From Lachnospiraceae bacterium (GTDB taxonomy: Bacteria > Bacillota > Clostridia > Lachnospirales > Lachnospiraceae), in assembly GCA_024691875.1 (NCBI GenBank), contig JAILNG010000094.1, positions 1 to 41,261 on the forward strand: a DNA stretch of 41,261 bases, written 5' to 3'. Every line of letters begins with the position of its first letter. Position 1 is the stretch's first letter. The notes below the pieces were generated by a model. The model was not told where the DNA came from and ran no database searches. It worked only from the letters and a program-made list of their open reading frames with translations. A program made the position numbers and the translations under genes. Below are positions 15,733 through 24,542 of the stretch, piece after piece.

Positions 15733-17070
15733 TTATTTCTTATTTTTCAAAAACTCGGGAATGTTAATGCCGTTCTTTTCACCCGAAGCATTGCTGGGAG
15801 TCGAAAGGTTTTGCTGAACATTTGTCTGCGGCCTTACCGGCTGAGTGAATGAATTGGGTCGGTTTTCAAAAGAAGCATTTGCCTTGGGAGCAGGCTGCGG
15901 CGCTCTGGGAGCCTGAGTTCCTGCTGCGGGCTGATTACCCGAAAATGCTTTCGACTTCTGCATGAAGCTGGGAATTCCTCCGGAAAAACCGCTGCTCGTT
16001 CTTGGAGCTGAAGAAGCTGTGCTTCCTGTGTTTGCAGAGGCAGTTGAAGAATTGCTTCTGCCAAGGAACGAGAAATTGGGCGTTCCAAAGTTCAAACCGT
16101 AAGAACTTCCCATTCCGGGAGCTGATTCAATACCTGTAGCAATGACTGTAACAGAAACCGTGTCAGTCATAGACATGTTGTCATCGGCACCGAAGATAAT
16201 GTTAGCACTCTTATCCGCAAGCTCGCGAACCTTATCGGCAGCTTCCTGAACCTCGAGAAGTGCAATATCTCCGGAGAAGCTAAGGATGATATCCTTTGCA
16301 CCGTTGATCGTTGTCTCCAAAAGAGGTGAAGAAATAGCTTCATCAATAGCCTTAATGCACTTATCATCACCGGAACCGTAACCGATACCGATGTGAGCAA
16401 TGCCCTTGTCCTTCATAACCTTGGAAACATCAGCAAAGTCAAGGTTGATGAGAGCTTCCTTGGTCATAAGGTCTGTAATGCCCTGAACGGACTGTTTCAA
16501 AACTTCATCTGCTTTCTTGAGAGCTTCTCTCATGGAAGTTCTCTTGTCAACTATCTGAAGTAATTTATCATTGGGAATGACAATGAGCGTATCAACGTTG
16601 TGACGAAGTTTTTCAATTCCGCCGATAGCATTTTCCATACGCACCTTGCCTTCAAAGGAGAAGGGTTTTGTTACCACACCTACTGTCAAAATGCCCATTT
16701 CTTTAGCGATCTGAGCAATGACGGGTGTAGCGCCTGTACCTGTTCCGCCACCCATACCACAGGTAACGAAAACCATATCCGCACCGCGGATAACTTCAGA
16801 AATCTCCTCACGGCTCTCTTCTGCGCTCTTTTCTCCCTTTTCGGGATCAGCTCCGCAGCCGAGTCCTTTTGTAAGTTTCTCACCGATCTGTATGCAAGTA
16901 GAAGCCTTGCAGTTACTAAGTTGCTGCTTGTCTGTGTTAGCGCAAACAAAATCGATGCCGCTAATGGCTTCATCAATCATTCTGTTGACGGCATTGTTGC
17001 CTGCTCCGCCGACTCCTATTACAAGAATTTTCGCATTACTCGAATAATTGTCACTGGTAATCTCGATCAA
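15733..17070 (-). CDS. ftsZ: cell division protein FtsZ
   Basis: Tubulin-like GTPase that forms the division ring (445 residues). Visible are the nucleotide site start [15 protein letters not shown], the tubulin signature GGGTGTG at 107-113, and the catalytic T7 loop NLDFADV at 209-215. A long Ser/Ala/Pro/Asn-rich linker (about 320-430) ends in the C-terminal peptide [10 protein letters not shown], which docks partners such as FtsA or SepF. The start is TTG 17070, with AAGGAGG about ten bases upstream; no ATG fits better. A sigma-A-like promoter lies at 17209-17237 and a terminator follows the gene. It is the last gene of the dcw cluster; no ftsA or sporulation sigma genes follow. Confidence 0.97.
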   Translation of the reverse strand: MIEITSDNYSSNAKILVIGVGGAGNNAVNRMIDEAISGIDFVCANTDKQQLSNCKASTCIQIGEKLTKGLGCGADPEKGEKSAEESREEISEVIRGADMVFVTCGMGGGTGTGATPVIAQIAKEMGILTVGVVTKPFSFEGKVRMENAIGGIEKLRHNVDTLIVIPNDKLLQIVDKRTSMREALKKADEVLKQSVQGITDLMTKEALINLDFADVSKVMKDKGIAHIGIGYGSGDDKCIKAIDEAISSPLLETTINGAKDIILSFSGDIALLEVQEAADKVRELADKSANIIFGADDNMSMTDTVSVTVIATGIESAPGMGSSYGLNFGTPNFSFLGRSNSSTASANTGSTASSAPRTSSGFSGGIPSFMQKSKAFSGNQPAAGTQAPRAPQPAPKANASFENRPNSFTQPVRPQTNVQQNLSTPSNASGEKNGINIPEFLKNKK

Positions 17071-17162
17071 GAGTCCGCCCTCCTTAAAATCAAAAATGTA
17101 TTATGCACAAATTAATTAGAATCCGCTTTAAAACGAAATATCAAAAATTTATCCCCAAAAGC

Positions 17163-17179
17163 ACAACATCTTGTGTTGT
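17163..17179 (-). promoter_or_regulatory. small inverted repeat in the ftsZ leader
   Basis: ACAACA (17163-17168) and TGTTGT (17174-17179) are separated by five bases. It sits about 95 bases before the ftsZ start, downstream of the predicted promoter, so it would be in the untranslated leader. It could be an operator or a weak hairpin; it may also be chance in AT-rich DNA. Confidence 0.3.
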
Positions 17180-17208
17180 AAATTTTCTCAAATCAAAAGC
17201 TAATGTAT

Positions 17209-17237
17209 ATAATATAGTTATTTTCGCAATAAATCAA
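17209..17237 (-). promoter_or_regulatory. predicted sigma-A promoter of ftsZ
   Basis: TTGATT (17232-17237) and TATTAT (17209-17214) are spaced by exactly 17 bases, in the 176-base gap between ftsQ and ftsZ. This implies a leader of about 130 bases and ftsZ expression independent of the mraZ promoter. Confidence 0.6.
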
Positions 17238-17246
17238 GCCCCTTTT

Positions 17247-17990
17247 TCAAGGATTTTTTTCTTTCTTTGGCGAGGTTTTTAAAACAATATCGGTATTTTC
17301 TTCGGAATAATTTCTAAGGTCAAGAGTTCCACCTATTTCCGCCGCTTTTTCGTAAACTCCGTCCAAAGCGGAAAGCGCCGTATCATATTCTTTTTTCTTT
17401 CCCAGAAGAATTTCCAGATCGCCCATGTATAAAGTCACTTCGTTAAATGAATTGAAATTTATCTCTTCTATGGGTATACCGTACTTTTTTAAAAGTTTTG
17501 TAACGCTTAAGACCACTTCAAAAAGGGATTGTTTTTGTATGTTCAGCTGCTTAAAAACAACCGCTTCGTCGAATTCAAGTCCCGTAACCGCCGGGACACC
17601 GTCCGGCCTTGTCGCGGTGCTTTCGGTTATGAAGCCGTCCTTGTCAAAGCAAAAGTAGCTGCCCATAACTTCTATGCATCCTACAACATCGTTTTCATAA
17701 ACTCTGATGGCTACTGTATTCTTGTCGATCAATGTAACCGTATAGGTGTCAACAAAAGGAATGTCCTCTTTTTTATCTATCTTATTTTTTATCCAAAAAG
17801 CAAGTGTGTTGGAAAAGATCCCCTCATGTCCGAGCATATCATAAAACTCCGAAGGATCGTATCTTGTTAATCCCCGGATCGAAACATTGTACAGTCCGGT
17901 GGAAGCCACTATTCCGATGCTGAGTACAATGATAAGTATAAACAGAACGATATTCAGCTTTCCGATCCTTGCATTATTCATAAGCTCCAA
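17247..17990 (-). CDS. ftsQ: cell division protein FtsQ/DivIB
   Basis: Bitopic division protein (about 247 residues): a short cytoplasmic tail, one transmembrane helix (about 14-35), then an extracytoplasmic part. The latter has a POTRA-like region (YNVSIRGLTRYDPSEFYD) and a beta domain with TVTLIDKNTVAIRVYENDVVGCI and YFCFDKDGFI, the usual FtsQ/DivIB pattern. In the divisome it binds FtsL and FtsB/DivIC and regulates septal peptidoglycan synthesis. The start is uncertain: TTG 17990 has only a weak GTGGA upstream, and ATG 17981 has GGAG only three bases away. It begins four bases after ftsW. Confidence 0.85.
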   Translation of the reverse strand: MELMNNARIGKLNIVLFILIIVLSIGIVASTGLYNVSIRGLTRYDPSEFYDMLGHEGIFSNTLAFWIKNKIDKKEDIPFVDTYTVTLIDKNTVAIRVYENDVVGCIEVMGSYFCFDKDGFITESTATRPDGVPAVTGLEFDEAVVFKQLNIQKQSLFEVVLSVTKLLKKYGIPIEEINFNSFNEVTLYMGDLEILLGKKKEYDTALSALDGVYEKAAEIGGTLDLRNYSEENTDIVLKTSPKKEKNP

Positions 17991-17993
17991 AGG

Positions 17994-19184
17994 TTAATCC
18001 ACATTTTTAATGTGATAAGAAACCGACAAAACCATTCCAATCTCACAAAGTAAAAGAACAAGTGACGTTCCGCCGTAACTGATAAAGGGCAGCGCTATGC
18101 CTGTTGCGGGAATGGTGTTTGTAACAACCGCAATGTTCATTACCGCCTGTATCCCTATGTGTGCCATAACTCCTATGCAAAGAAAGCTTCCGAAAAGATC
18201 CGATGCATTGATTGCAACCGTGTAGATCCTCCAGATGAGGAGAACAAAAAGCAGGATTATGCAGATCGCTCCCACAATTCCCAATTCCTCGCAGATTATG
18301 GAAAAGATCATATCGTTGTGAGATTCGGGAACGTAGCCCAGCTTCATCGAGCTTTCTCCCAGTCCTTTTCCCGTGAGCCCTCCGGAAGAAATGGCATACA
18401 GGCCTCTCCTGATCTGATAACCTGCAGATGACGTGTCCACATTGAGCCAGCCTTCGATCCTTTGGCCTCTGAAACCGGCTCCCAGAAAAATATATGCAGC
18501 TACAGCTCCGCAAGCCAGGATCGCCATCAGGATAAAGTACCACCATCTTTTACTTGAAACAAAGCAGATAACAAAGAAAACGCCAAGCAATACAACAGAG
18601 GTGCTCAGATCTTCTTTGGCCACAAGCAGGATAAGCGGTGCCATGTAAACACCCGCCCTTAAAAAGCCGCCGATTTTGTTCATTTTTTTCGGCGCCGCAT
18701 ATGCAATAAAGGCAGTGAAAACGATTACGCAGATCTTAGTTATTTCGGAGGGCTGAAAACTACCGATCTTCGGAATCTCCAGCCATCTTTTTGCGCCATA
18801 GATCTCTTCTCCGACAAAGAGCACGATGACCTGTAAAAAGATACAGAGGGCATACAGTAAGTAGACAGCCCTGACACGCAGAAATGAGAGTTTTGCTATA
18901 TAAAGCTTATAATCAACATGCGAAACTATGAGCATGGCAATTACACCGATGATCGCATAGTTTCCCTGTCTTTTTAAATAAAAAGCTGCATTTCCGAATT
19001 TTTGAGTTGCCGTGTAAGAGCTCGTGGAATACAAAAATACAAGCCCCAGCCCCACAAGAAACAATGTGAGTATCAAAAGGCCGTAATCATAGGCGCGATA
19101 AGATCTCCTTCTCTTCGGTGCTTCTGCGGAAGGAGTCTCGGCTGTGGTTTCATTCTGTTGTAAATTTTCATCTTGAAATGACAT
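17994..19184 (-). CDS. ftsW: FtsW/SpoVE-type SEDS peptidoglycan glycosyltransferase
   Basis: Polytopic SEDS-family enzyme (396 residues) that polymerises lipid II into glycan strands, working with the class B PBP encoded just upstream. Motifs include GAKRWL (130-135), FQPSEITK (143-150), the catalytic acidic position in KEDLSTS (Asp192), PESHNDMIFSIICEELG and TGIALPFISYGGTS. About ten helices follow a 30-residue Glu/Thr-rich cytoplasmic tail. Its ATG lies 17 bases inside the PBP gene. In Lachnospiraceae-type clusters murD or mraY usually lie between these genes; here they are absent. Assignment to FtsW rather than RodA rests on the dcw context. Confidence 0.92.
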   Translation of the reverse strand: MSFQDENLQQNETTAETPSAEAPKRRRSYRAYDYGLLILTLFLVGLGLVFLYSTSSYTATQKFGNAAFYLKRQGNYAIIGVIAMLIVSHVDYKLYIAKLSFLRVRAVYLLYALCIFLQVIVLFVGEEIYGAKRWLEIPKIGSFQPSEITKICVIVFTAFIAYAAPKKMNKIGGFLRAGVYMAPLILLVAKEDLSTSVVLLGVFFVICFVSSKRWWYFILMAILACGAVAAYIFLGAGFRGQRIEGWLNVDTSSAGYQIRRGLYAISSGGLTGKGLGESSMKLGYVPESHNDMIFSIICEELGIVGAICIILLFVLLIWRIYTVAINASDLFGSFLCIGVMAHIGIQAVMNIAVVTNTIPATGIALPFISYGGTSLVLLLCEIGMVLSVSYHIKNVD

Positions 19185-21096
19185 TTACTTCGCCTTCATC
19201 ATATTCCGGATCATAAACTGTGTTGGAGGGATCGGTTACAACCTGTTTTCCGTCAACCGACTTTAATTTGTAATTGATCTCACCTTCAGGATAAAGCCTC
19301 AGGTAAGGAAGGATCTCTTCCGCAATATCAGTAAACAAAGACATGGCGGTTGCGCATCTGGAAGCCTTCGCACTGTCATGACATTCATCAACAACGATGT
19401 AGATCACCACATCCATTTCTTCGTCTTCAACAAATCCAAGGAATGAAACCAGATACTTTTCAGCATCTCGAGGGAGCTTCTGGCTGGTACCTGTCTTTCC
19501 TCCGATGAGATAACCGTCGATCTTTGCACTTGTTCCCGTTCCGTTTGATACAGTCAGATAAAGTGCGTCTTTTATAAATTCACCTGTACTTTCGGATATT
19601 GTCTTACCCACTGCAACAGGATCGTTTTTCTTAACGATCGTTCCGTCGGCACTTTGAATTTTCCTTACAATATGTGGCTCGTAATAAGTCCCTCCGTTTA
19701 TCAGAGATGAAAACGCCGAAGCCATCTGGACCATGGTTGCGGTAAAGCCTTGTCCGAAAGAACTTGTGGCAAGCTCGGTCTCATTTAATTGTGAAACAGA
19801 GAAGCTCTGGCCCGCAGCTTCGCCCGGAAGATCTATGCCTGTGGTACTTCCTATGCAGAACTTTTTCTGGTAATCAGCGAAGATCTCTCTTCCTTCCAGC
19901 TTTGCAACCTGCATCAAAGCATCGTTGCAGGAAAACATGATAGATTGCACCAAAGAAATGTGTCCGTGTCCTTTTTTGTTGGAGCACTTGATCCTTACGT
20001 CTCCCGGAAAATCCTCGCCGCCGTCGCAATCCCACATGCTGTCCTTGGTGATGCACGCTTCTTCAAGCGCAGCAGCCACGGTAAACGGCTTGTACATAGA
20101 ACCCGGTTCGTAGGCATCGCTCACGCAGAAATTTCTCCACATATCAAAAAGAGCTTCTTTCTGCTGTTCATCACTCATGAGTGCAAGTTCCTCGGCAGTA
20201 TAAAGTCTCGACATATTGCGGGGATCATTGAGATCATAGCTGTAATTGGATTGCATTCCGTAAATTTCTCCGGAATTTGCATCCATTACGATGACTCCAA
20301 GGTTCTCCGCACCGTATTCATTCAAAAATTTATCGGTGTAGTTTTCTATGATCCTTTGGATGTTTGCATCTATCGTAGAAACACAGGTATTGCCGTCCAC
20401 AGGTTCCTTAACAGTGTTAACGATATTGAGTGTTCCGTCGTAATAACCGTAATTTCTTCCGTTGGATCCTTTAAGAACATCGTTGTAATACTGTTCAATG
20501 CCATAGGAGCCTTTTCCGTTCGCATCAATAAATCCGATCACATGAGAAGCAAGAGTACTGTTGGGATAGACACGCTTGTAGCCCTCCTCGAACCATATGC
20601 CTTTTACATTGTTGCCCTCTTTACCGAGAGCGGCAACGTAATCGGTAAACGCACATTTTTCGGAATAACTCAGTTCTTTTTTCAGGATAACGTATGAGGA
20701 CTGAGATTTAGAGTTCAGAATGTTTCTGAGATCGGCGTCATTAAAACCGTAAACGGTCTCCAGAGCAGCAAGCACCGCCTCGGTGTAGGAAGTCCTGGTC
20801 AAAGCGACTTTGGGATCGAGGATCAGATTGTAAACGATTTCTCCCGTAGCGAGAATGTTACCGTTTCTGTCAAGGATGTCACCCCTCTTGCAAGGAACTT
20901 CGGAAGTCACATAACTTCTGAGCTCAAGAGCCCCCTTTTTGTATTTATCCTGATTGGAAATGTAAACGATCCTGGCGATCAGGCCGATAAGGGCCGCAAG
21001 AAAAACGCAAAAAACAACCAAAAGCTTTATCTGCATTTTGGCTGTTATCTTTTTCTCTTTTTTTGTTTTTCTTTTTCTTAATCCGGTGTCATCCAT
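19168..21096 (-). CDS. class B penicillin-binding protein (FtsI/SpoVD type)
   Basis: Membrane-anchored transpeptidase that cross-links septal peptidoglycan (642 residues). A basic cytoplasmic tail and one helix (about 23-46) lead to the PBP dimer domain (VPCKRGDILDRNGNILA, about 67-83). The transpeptidase domain carries S333-M-Y-K336 (catalytic serine), S389-C-N391 and K534-TG. No C-terminal PASTA domains are present, unlike many SpoVD/PBP2x proteins. An acidic tail follows the domain. ATG 21096 lacks a clear ribosome site, so expression probably depends on coupling to ftsL, which ends 11 bases upstream. I leave the symbol open between ftsI and spoVD. Confidence 0.93.
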   Translation of the reverse strand: MDDTGLRKRKTKKEKKITAKMQIKLLVVFCVFLAALIGLIARIVYISNQDKYKKGALELRSYVTSEVPCKRGDILDRNGNILATGEIVYNLILDPKVALTRTSYTEAVLAALETVYGFNDADLRNILNSKSQSSYVILKKELSYSEKCAFTDYVAALGKEGNNVKGIWFEEGYKRVYPNSTLASHVIGFIDANGKGSYGIEQYYNDVLKGSNGRNYGYYDGTLNIVNTVKEPVDGNTCVSTIDANIQRIIENYTDKFLNEYGAENLGVIVMDANSGEIYGMQSNYSYDLNDPRNMSRLYTAEELALMSDEQQKEALFDMWRNFCVSDAYEPGSMYKPFTVAAALEEACITKDSMWDCDGGEDFPGDVRIKCSNKKGHGHISLVQSIMFSCNDALMQVAKLEGREIFADYQKKFCIGSTTGIDLPGEAAGQSFSVSQLNETELATSSFGQGFTATMVQMASAFSSLINGGTYYEPHIVRKIQSADGTIVKKNDPVAVGKTISESTGEFIKDALYLTVSNGTGTSAKIDGYLIGGKTGTSQKLPRDAEKYLVSFLGFVEDEEMDVVIYIVVDECHDSAKASRCATAMSLFTDIAEEILPYLRLYPEGEINYKLKSVDGKQVVTDPSNTVYDPEYDEGEVNVISR

Positions 21097-21107
21097 ATCA
21101 GTTCGCG

Positions 21108-21629
21108 TTAATTTCTCGCGGAATAATCTCTGTAATATGAACTTCCCTCATTTTCATAGAAATGAATCTCGTTTTTGTTGGGATAAACCATTCCGAGTGC
21201 GCCTACAGCCACATCATAAACATAGTCAAGGTCATAGCTCACTGTGTTTAAGGATGATTCGAGAGCATTGTTTTCGCTTTCCGTAGCTGAAATAGCATTG
21301 TCAAGAGAAGTTATCTGCTTTTCCAATTGTACAATATCGGATTGGATTTGTAAATAATTAATGCAGATGTAGAGGGTAACCATAATGGCAACCGCAAGCA
21401 CTCCCGCAAAGAAAAGATCCACCGCTCTTCCTACGCCGGGCTTTACTCTTCCTTCATAACCGGGTTCGGGTTCGTAACGCTTTATCTCATGTTCCCGGGG
21501 GATTCTTACGGGTTCTGTTTGAACCGAGTACTCCTCTAAGACTCTTGCTGCGCTTCCGTCCTCGAAAGGTACCGAGTAGGTTTCTGTATTTAAATTCACA
21601 TTGTTCTTCTTTAATTCGTCGTTCTTCAT
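21108..21629 (-). CDS. ftsL: FtsL-like cell division protein
   Basis: Bitopic protein of 173 residues: a 65-residue hydrophilic cytoplasmic tail, a transmembrane helix (about 68-91), a heptad-rich coiled coil (about 93-128: QIQSDIVQLEKQITSLDNAI) and a Tyr-rich extracytoplasmic end. Sequence conservation in FtsL is low; the call rests on this architecture, the position between rsmH and the PBP gene, and the short LGMVYP segment seen in the family. It would form the FtsL-FtsB-FtsQ subcomplex with the ftsQ product. AGAGGAT lies six bases before ATG 21629. Confidence 0.8.
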   Translation of the reverse strand: MKNDELKKNNVNLNTETYSVPFEDGSAARVLEEYSVQTEPVRIPREHEIKRYEPEPGYEGRVKPGVGRAVDLFFAGVLAVAIMVTLYICINYLQIQSDIVQLEKQITSLDNAISATESENNALESSLNTVSYDLDYVYDVAVGALGMVYPNKNEIHFYENEGSSYYRDYSARN

Positions 21630-21646
21630 AATATATCCTCTTTATC

Positions 21647-22582
21647 TTAAGCTCTTTCAAAAATCCTGAGCTTTGCACTCTTTGATCTGGAATTCTCCTC
21701 CAATTCCTTTTCCGAAGGAAGTATGGGCTTGTTTGTGATCACTTTGCCTTTGCTCTTCTTTCCGCAAACGCACACCGGAAAATTCGGAGGGCAGGTACAA
21801 GGGTTTTCGTTTTTCTTGAAAGCTGATTTTACGATCCTGTCTTCGAGTGAGTGGAAAGTAATGATGCAGAGCCTCCCGCCGGGTTCCAGCAGGTCGATCA
21901 TGCCGTCTATGGAATCTTTTAAAACATCAAGTTCTCTGTTGAGCTCGATCCTTATGGCCTGAAATGTCTTTTTCGCCGGATGCCCGGTCGCCATTCGGAT
22001 CTTTGCGGGGATTGCTGCTTTAATGCAGTCAACCAGTTCAAATGTAGTTTCGATCTCTTTTTCTTTTCTCGCAGCCACTATGTGCTTTGCGATATTTTTT
22101 GCAAACTGGTCTTCTCCGTAATCACGGATGATCCTGAAAAGATCGTTTTCCGAATAGCCGTTAACAATGTCCCTGGCCGTTCTGTCAGCCCTGTCATCCA
22201 TTCTCATGTCGAGAGGTGCGTCATTGTGGTAGCTGAAGCCTCTCTCCACCGTGTCGAGCTGGTAAGATGAAACACCGAGGTCAAGGAGGATCCCCGAAAC
22301 ACGCTCATGTCCGAGACTCCGGACCACTGAGACCATGTTTTCGTAATTGTCTCTGACTATTTTCACATTGTTAAAAGTCGAAAGTCTTTCGCTTGCCGCT
22401 TTGATGGCATCTGCATCCTGATCGATCCCGATGAAGTTACCGGTGTTATCAAGAAGCCTGCAGACCACGCTTGCGTGTCCCGCTCCGCCGAGGGTTCCGT
22501 CCACGTAGGTTCCGCCCTGTCTCACATTCAGTCCTTCGATTGTTTCATTCAGCATTACCGAATAATGCTTAAATTCTCCCAT
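21647..22582 (-). CDS. rsmH: 16S rRNA (cytosine1402-N4)-methyltransferase
   Basis: SAM-dependent methyltransferase (MraW) acting on C1402 of 16S rRNA in the P site. The 311 residues open with [18 protein letters not shown], then the SAM loop [11 protein letters not shown] (28-38), [27 protein letters not shown] and late [12 protein letters not shown] and [10 protein letters not shown], all typical of the family. AAGGAGAGAACC precedes ATG 22582. It follows mraZ after 21 bases, the universal order in mra operons. Confidence 0.97.
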   Translation of the reverse strand: MGEFKHYSVMLNETIEGLNVRQGGTYVDGTLGGAGHASVVCRLLDNTGNFIGIDQDADAIKAASERLSTFNNVKIVRDNYENMVSVVRSLGHERVSGILLDLGVSSYQLDTVERGFSYHNDAPLDMRMDDRADRTARDIVNGYSENDLFRIIRDYGEDQFAKNIAKHIVAARKEKEIETTFELVDCIKAAIPAKIRMATGHPAKKTFQAIRIELNRELDVLKDSIDGMIDLLEPGGRLCIITFHSLEDRIVKSAFKKNENPCTCPPNFPVCVCGKKSKGKVITNKPILPSEKELEENSRSKSAKLRIFERA

Positions 22583-22603
22583 GGTTCTCTCCTTCTTGCT
22601 TCT

Positions 22604-23032
22604 TTAGAAGCTGAGACCGAATTCCGACATGTGATCGGCTATATCATCCACAGAGTCGTAGGTGTTGTTGGCATCCCAACGTTCCTTGCTCCAGATTTCA
22701 ATCTTGTTTACAACTCCCACCGAAACCACGTCCTTCGTGATGCCGGCATGTTCTCTGAGCTTTGCGGGGATCATCACTCTTCCCTGCTTGTCGCTCTCGC
22801 ATTCCACGGCTCCCGCCATGAAGTAACGCTGCATCTGTCTTGCTTCCTTGGTTCCGGGAAGTCCTTTCAGTTTTTCAACGAACTGTTCCCATTCGTTCAT
22901 AGGGTAAATGAAGAGGCATCCGTCTGTTCCGAGAGTAAGGACAAAGTGTTCGCCCAGAGAATCACGAAACTTTGTGGGCACGATGATCCTGCCTTTTTCG
23001 TCTAATCCGTGTTCGTATTCTCCCATAAACAT
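22604..23032 (-). CDS. mraZ: MraZ transcriptional regulator
   Basis: DNA-binding protein of 142 residues with two swapped AbrB-like half-motifs, DEKGR at 11-15 and DKQGR at 81-85, as in all MraZ proteins, which assemble into rings. It represses its own dcw operon by binding repeated boxes near the promoter. The start is ATG 23032 (MFMGEYEH), nine bases after AAAGGAGG; the longer frame to 23074 runs over the ribosome site and into the box array and is rejected. The five-box array at 23061-23107 fits autoregulation. Confidence 0.96.
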   Translation of the reverse strand: MFMGEYEHGLDEKGRIIVPTKFRDSLGEHFVLTLGTDGCLFIYPMNEWEQFVEKLKGLPGTKEARQMQRYFMAGAVECESDKQGRVMIPAKLREHAGITKDVVSVGVVNKIEIWSKERWDANNTYDSVDDIADHMSEFGLSF

Positions 23033-23060
23033 AGGCTTTGTCCTCCTTTCTGAGAATTCT

Positions 23061-23107
23061 CCACTTCGTTCCACTTATCTACCCTTTTACACCATTTTAC
23101 ACCACAA
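23061..23107 (-). promoter_or_regulatory. five-box MraZ operator array
   Basis: On the minus strand five GTGG-like cores (TGG or GGG; plus-strand triplets at 23102, 23092, 23082, 23071 and 23061) are spaced 10, 10, 11 and 10 bases apart. All therefore face the same side of the helix. They overlap and follow the -10 of the mraZ promoter. MraZ is known to bind repeated G-rich boxes at this spacing, so autorepression is the natural reading. Confidence 0.75.
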
Positions 23108-23122
23108 AACAATTTTTTTCAA
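23094..23122 (-). promoter_or_regulatory. predicted sigma-A promoter of the mraZ-ftsQ operon
   Basis: TTGAAA (23117-23122) and TAAAAT (23094-23099) are separated by 17 bases. Transcription would start about 55 bases before the mraZ ATG. Two terminators upstream insulate it from ychF. Confidence 0.7.
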
Positions 23123-23198
23123 GTGTTTTTTCATTGAAAACCCATTGTTTATGGGATTTTTACAAAGTTTCAGAGGTGGAGGGAAATTACGGGCATAT

Positions 23199-23227
23199 AA
23201 AAAAAGAACAGCTCAAAGGCTGTTCTT
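23199..23227 (-). terminator. second terminator after ychF
   Basis: A 9-bp stem AAGAACAGC / GCTGTTCTT (23204-23212 with 23219-23227), a 6-base loop, and a T run on the minus strand at 23199-23205. It forms a tandem pair with the hairpin at 23233-23258. Confidence 0.88.
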
Positions 23228-23232
23228 CGCAT

Positions 23233-23258
23233 AAAAAAAGCACCGGGAAAACCGGTGC
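23233..23258 (-). terminator. first terminator after ychF
   Basis: A 7-bp GC-rich stem GCACCGG / CCGGTGC (23240-23246 with 23252-23258) with a small loop, then seven T on the minus strand (23233-23239). It lies about 57 bases past the ychF stop. Confidence 0.88.
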
Positions 23259-23273
23259 GAAAAATCATATACG

Positions 23274-23312
23274 AAGGGGTCCCTCCCCCGCTAAAGCGGC
23301 GGTCCTCCCCTT
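23274..23312. repeat. GC-rich nested palindrome next to the ychF stop
   Basis: AAGGGG (23274-23279) and CCCCTT (23307-23312) enclose an inner CCGCT-AA-AGCGG hairpin (23288-23299), flanked by purine-rich GGGGAGG and GGGAGGG runs on the minus strand. The composition is sharply more GC-rich than its surroundings. It is not followed by a T run, so it is not itself a terminator. It may be a remnant of a short dispersed palindromic repeat. Confidence 0.45.
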
Positions 23313-23314
23313 TG

Positions 23315-24412
23315 TCATACATTAAATCTGAAAAGAACAACGTCACCGTCCTGAATAACGTAGTCCTTACCTTCGGAACGTACAAGTCCTTTTTCCTTGG
23401 CTGCGTTCATGCTTCCGCATTCCATGAGCTGGTCGTAAGAAACGATCTCCGCACGGATGAACCCTCTTTCAAAATCCGAATGGATCTTGCCTGCCGCCTG
23501 AGGAGCTTTCGTGCCCTTCTTGATCGTCCATGCTCTGGACTCCTTGGGGCCGGCGGTAAGGTAGCTCATGAGTCCCAGAGTATCGTAGCTGGCTGCGATC
23601 AATTTATCAAGTCCGCTTTCTTTGATACCCAAGTCTTCAAAGAACATTTCCTTGTCTTCGTCGCTGAGTTCACTCATTTCCTGCTCGATCTGAGCGCTGA
23701 TAACGAAAACCTTGGAGCCTTCCTTTGCCGCAATGTCTCTGACCTTTGCAACATAGGGATTGGAATTTCCGTCGTCCTTAAGGTCTGTGTCCTTAACGTT
23801 TGCCGCATAGATCACAGGCTTTGCGGTGAGAAGATTATATTCCGCAAAGAACGCTTCTTCGTCCTCATCCGCAAGTTCAAAAGTCTTGGCCATATTTCCG
23901 GCTTCAAGATGCTTTTTAAGCCTTTCAAGCATATCTGTTTCTTTTCCTGCAGCCTTGTCCATTTTTGCCATTCTGGCAACCTTTGAATATCTTCTTTCAA
24001 GGACTTCAAGATCCGAGAAGATAAGTTCAAGATTGATCGTCTCAATGTCACGTCCCGGATCGACAGAGCCCTCTACGTGAATAACATTTGAATCATCAAA
24101 GCACCTTACAACATGTACGATGGCATCAACTTCACGGATGTTTGCGAGAAACTGGTTTCCCAGGCCCTCACCCTTGGACGCACCCTTAACAAGTCCCGCA
24201 ATATCAACAAATTCAACAATCGCAGGTGTGGTTTTCTCCGAATTGTAAAGCTTTGTCAGCGCATCAAGTCTCTTATCGGGTACCGCAACAACTCCAACAT
24301 TGGGATCGATAGTACAGAAAGGATAGTTTGCGCTTTCTGCTCCTGCCTTTGTAAGCGAATTAAACAATGTGCTCTTTCCCACATTGGGAAGACCGACTAT
24401 ACCAAGTTTCAT
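23315..24412 (-). CDS. ychF: redox/ribosome-associated ATPase YchF (OLA1 family)
   Basis: Obg-family P-loop protein of 365 residues. G1 GLPNVGKST is at 6-14 and G3 [20 protein letters not shown] at about 69-88. The usual NKxD is replaced by ANVKD, the change associated with ATP preference in YchF. A coiled-coil segment (about 130-195) and a C-terminal TGS domain ending [16 protein letters not shown] complete the family layout. It binds ribosomes and has been linked to oxidative-stress responses; its precise role is unsettled. It is a single-gene unit with its own promoter and two terminators. Confidence 0.97.
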   Translation of the reverse strand: MKLGIVGLPNVGKSTLFNSLTKAGAESANYPFCTIDPNVGVVAVPDKRLDALTKLYNSEKTTPAIVEFVDIAGLVKGASKGEGLGNQFLANIREVDAIVHVVRCFDDSNVIHVEGSVDPGRDIETINLELIFSDLEVLERRYSKVARMAKMDKAAGKETDMLERLKKHLEAGNMAKTFELADEDEEAFFAEYNLLTAKPVIYAANVKDTDLKDDGNSNPYVAKVRDIAAKEGSKVFVISAQIEQEMSELSDEDKEMFFEDLGIKESGLDKLIAASYDTLGLMSYLTAGPKESRAWTIKKGTKAPQAAGKIHSDFERGFIRAEIVSYDQLMECGSMNAAKEKGLVRSEGKDYVIQDGDVVLFRFNV

Positions 24413-24480
24413 ATTTATGTATCTCCTTTAAAAACCTTATCAGGTTAAACTGTTCAATATTTTTTCAAAACCGAGTTATC

Positions 24481-24509
24481 ATTGTACTACAACGTTTTGT
24501 AAAATTCAA
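24481..24509 (-). promoter_or_regulatory. predicted sigma-A promoter of ychF
   Basis: TTGAAT (24504-24509) and TACAAT (24481-24486) with a 17-base spacer, in the 130-base gap between the HD-GYP gene and ychF. The ribosome site AAAGGAG precedes ATG 24412. No convincing terminator separates this promoter from the upstream gene. Confidence 0.75.
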
Positions 24510-24542
24510 TCTTAAATCTTTTATATTGCGGATGCAGCAGGA

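Noticed and set aside
23033-23074. Longer mraZ start at 23074
   Set aside because: It would place the strong AAAGGAGG site and part of the operator array inside the coding region; the family N-terminus MFMGEY starts at 23032.
23255-23986. Plus-strand open frame of 243 codons
   Set aside because: Antisense to ychF and starting inside the terminator region; no domain and no promoter.
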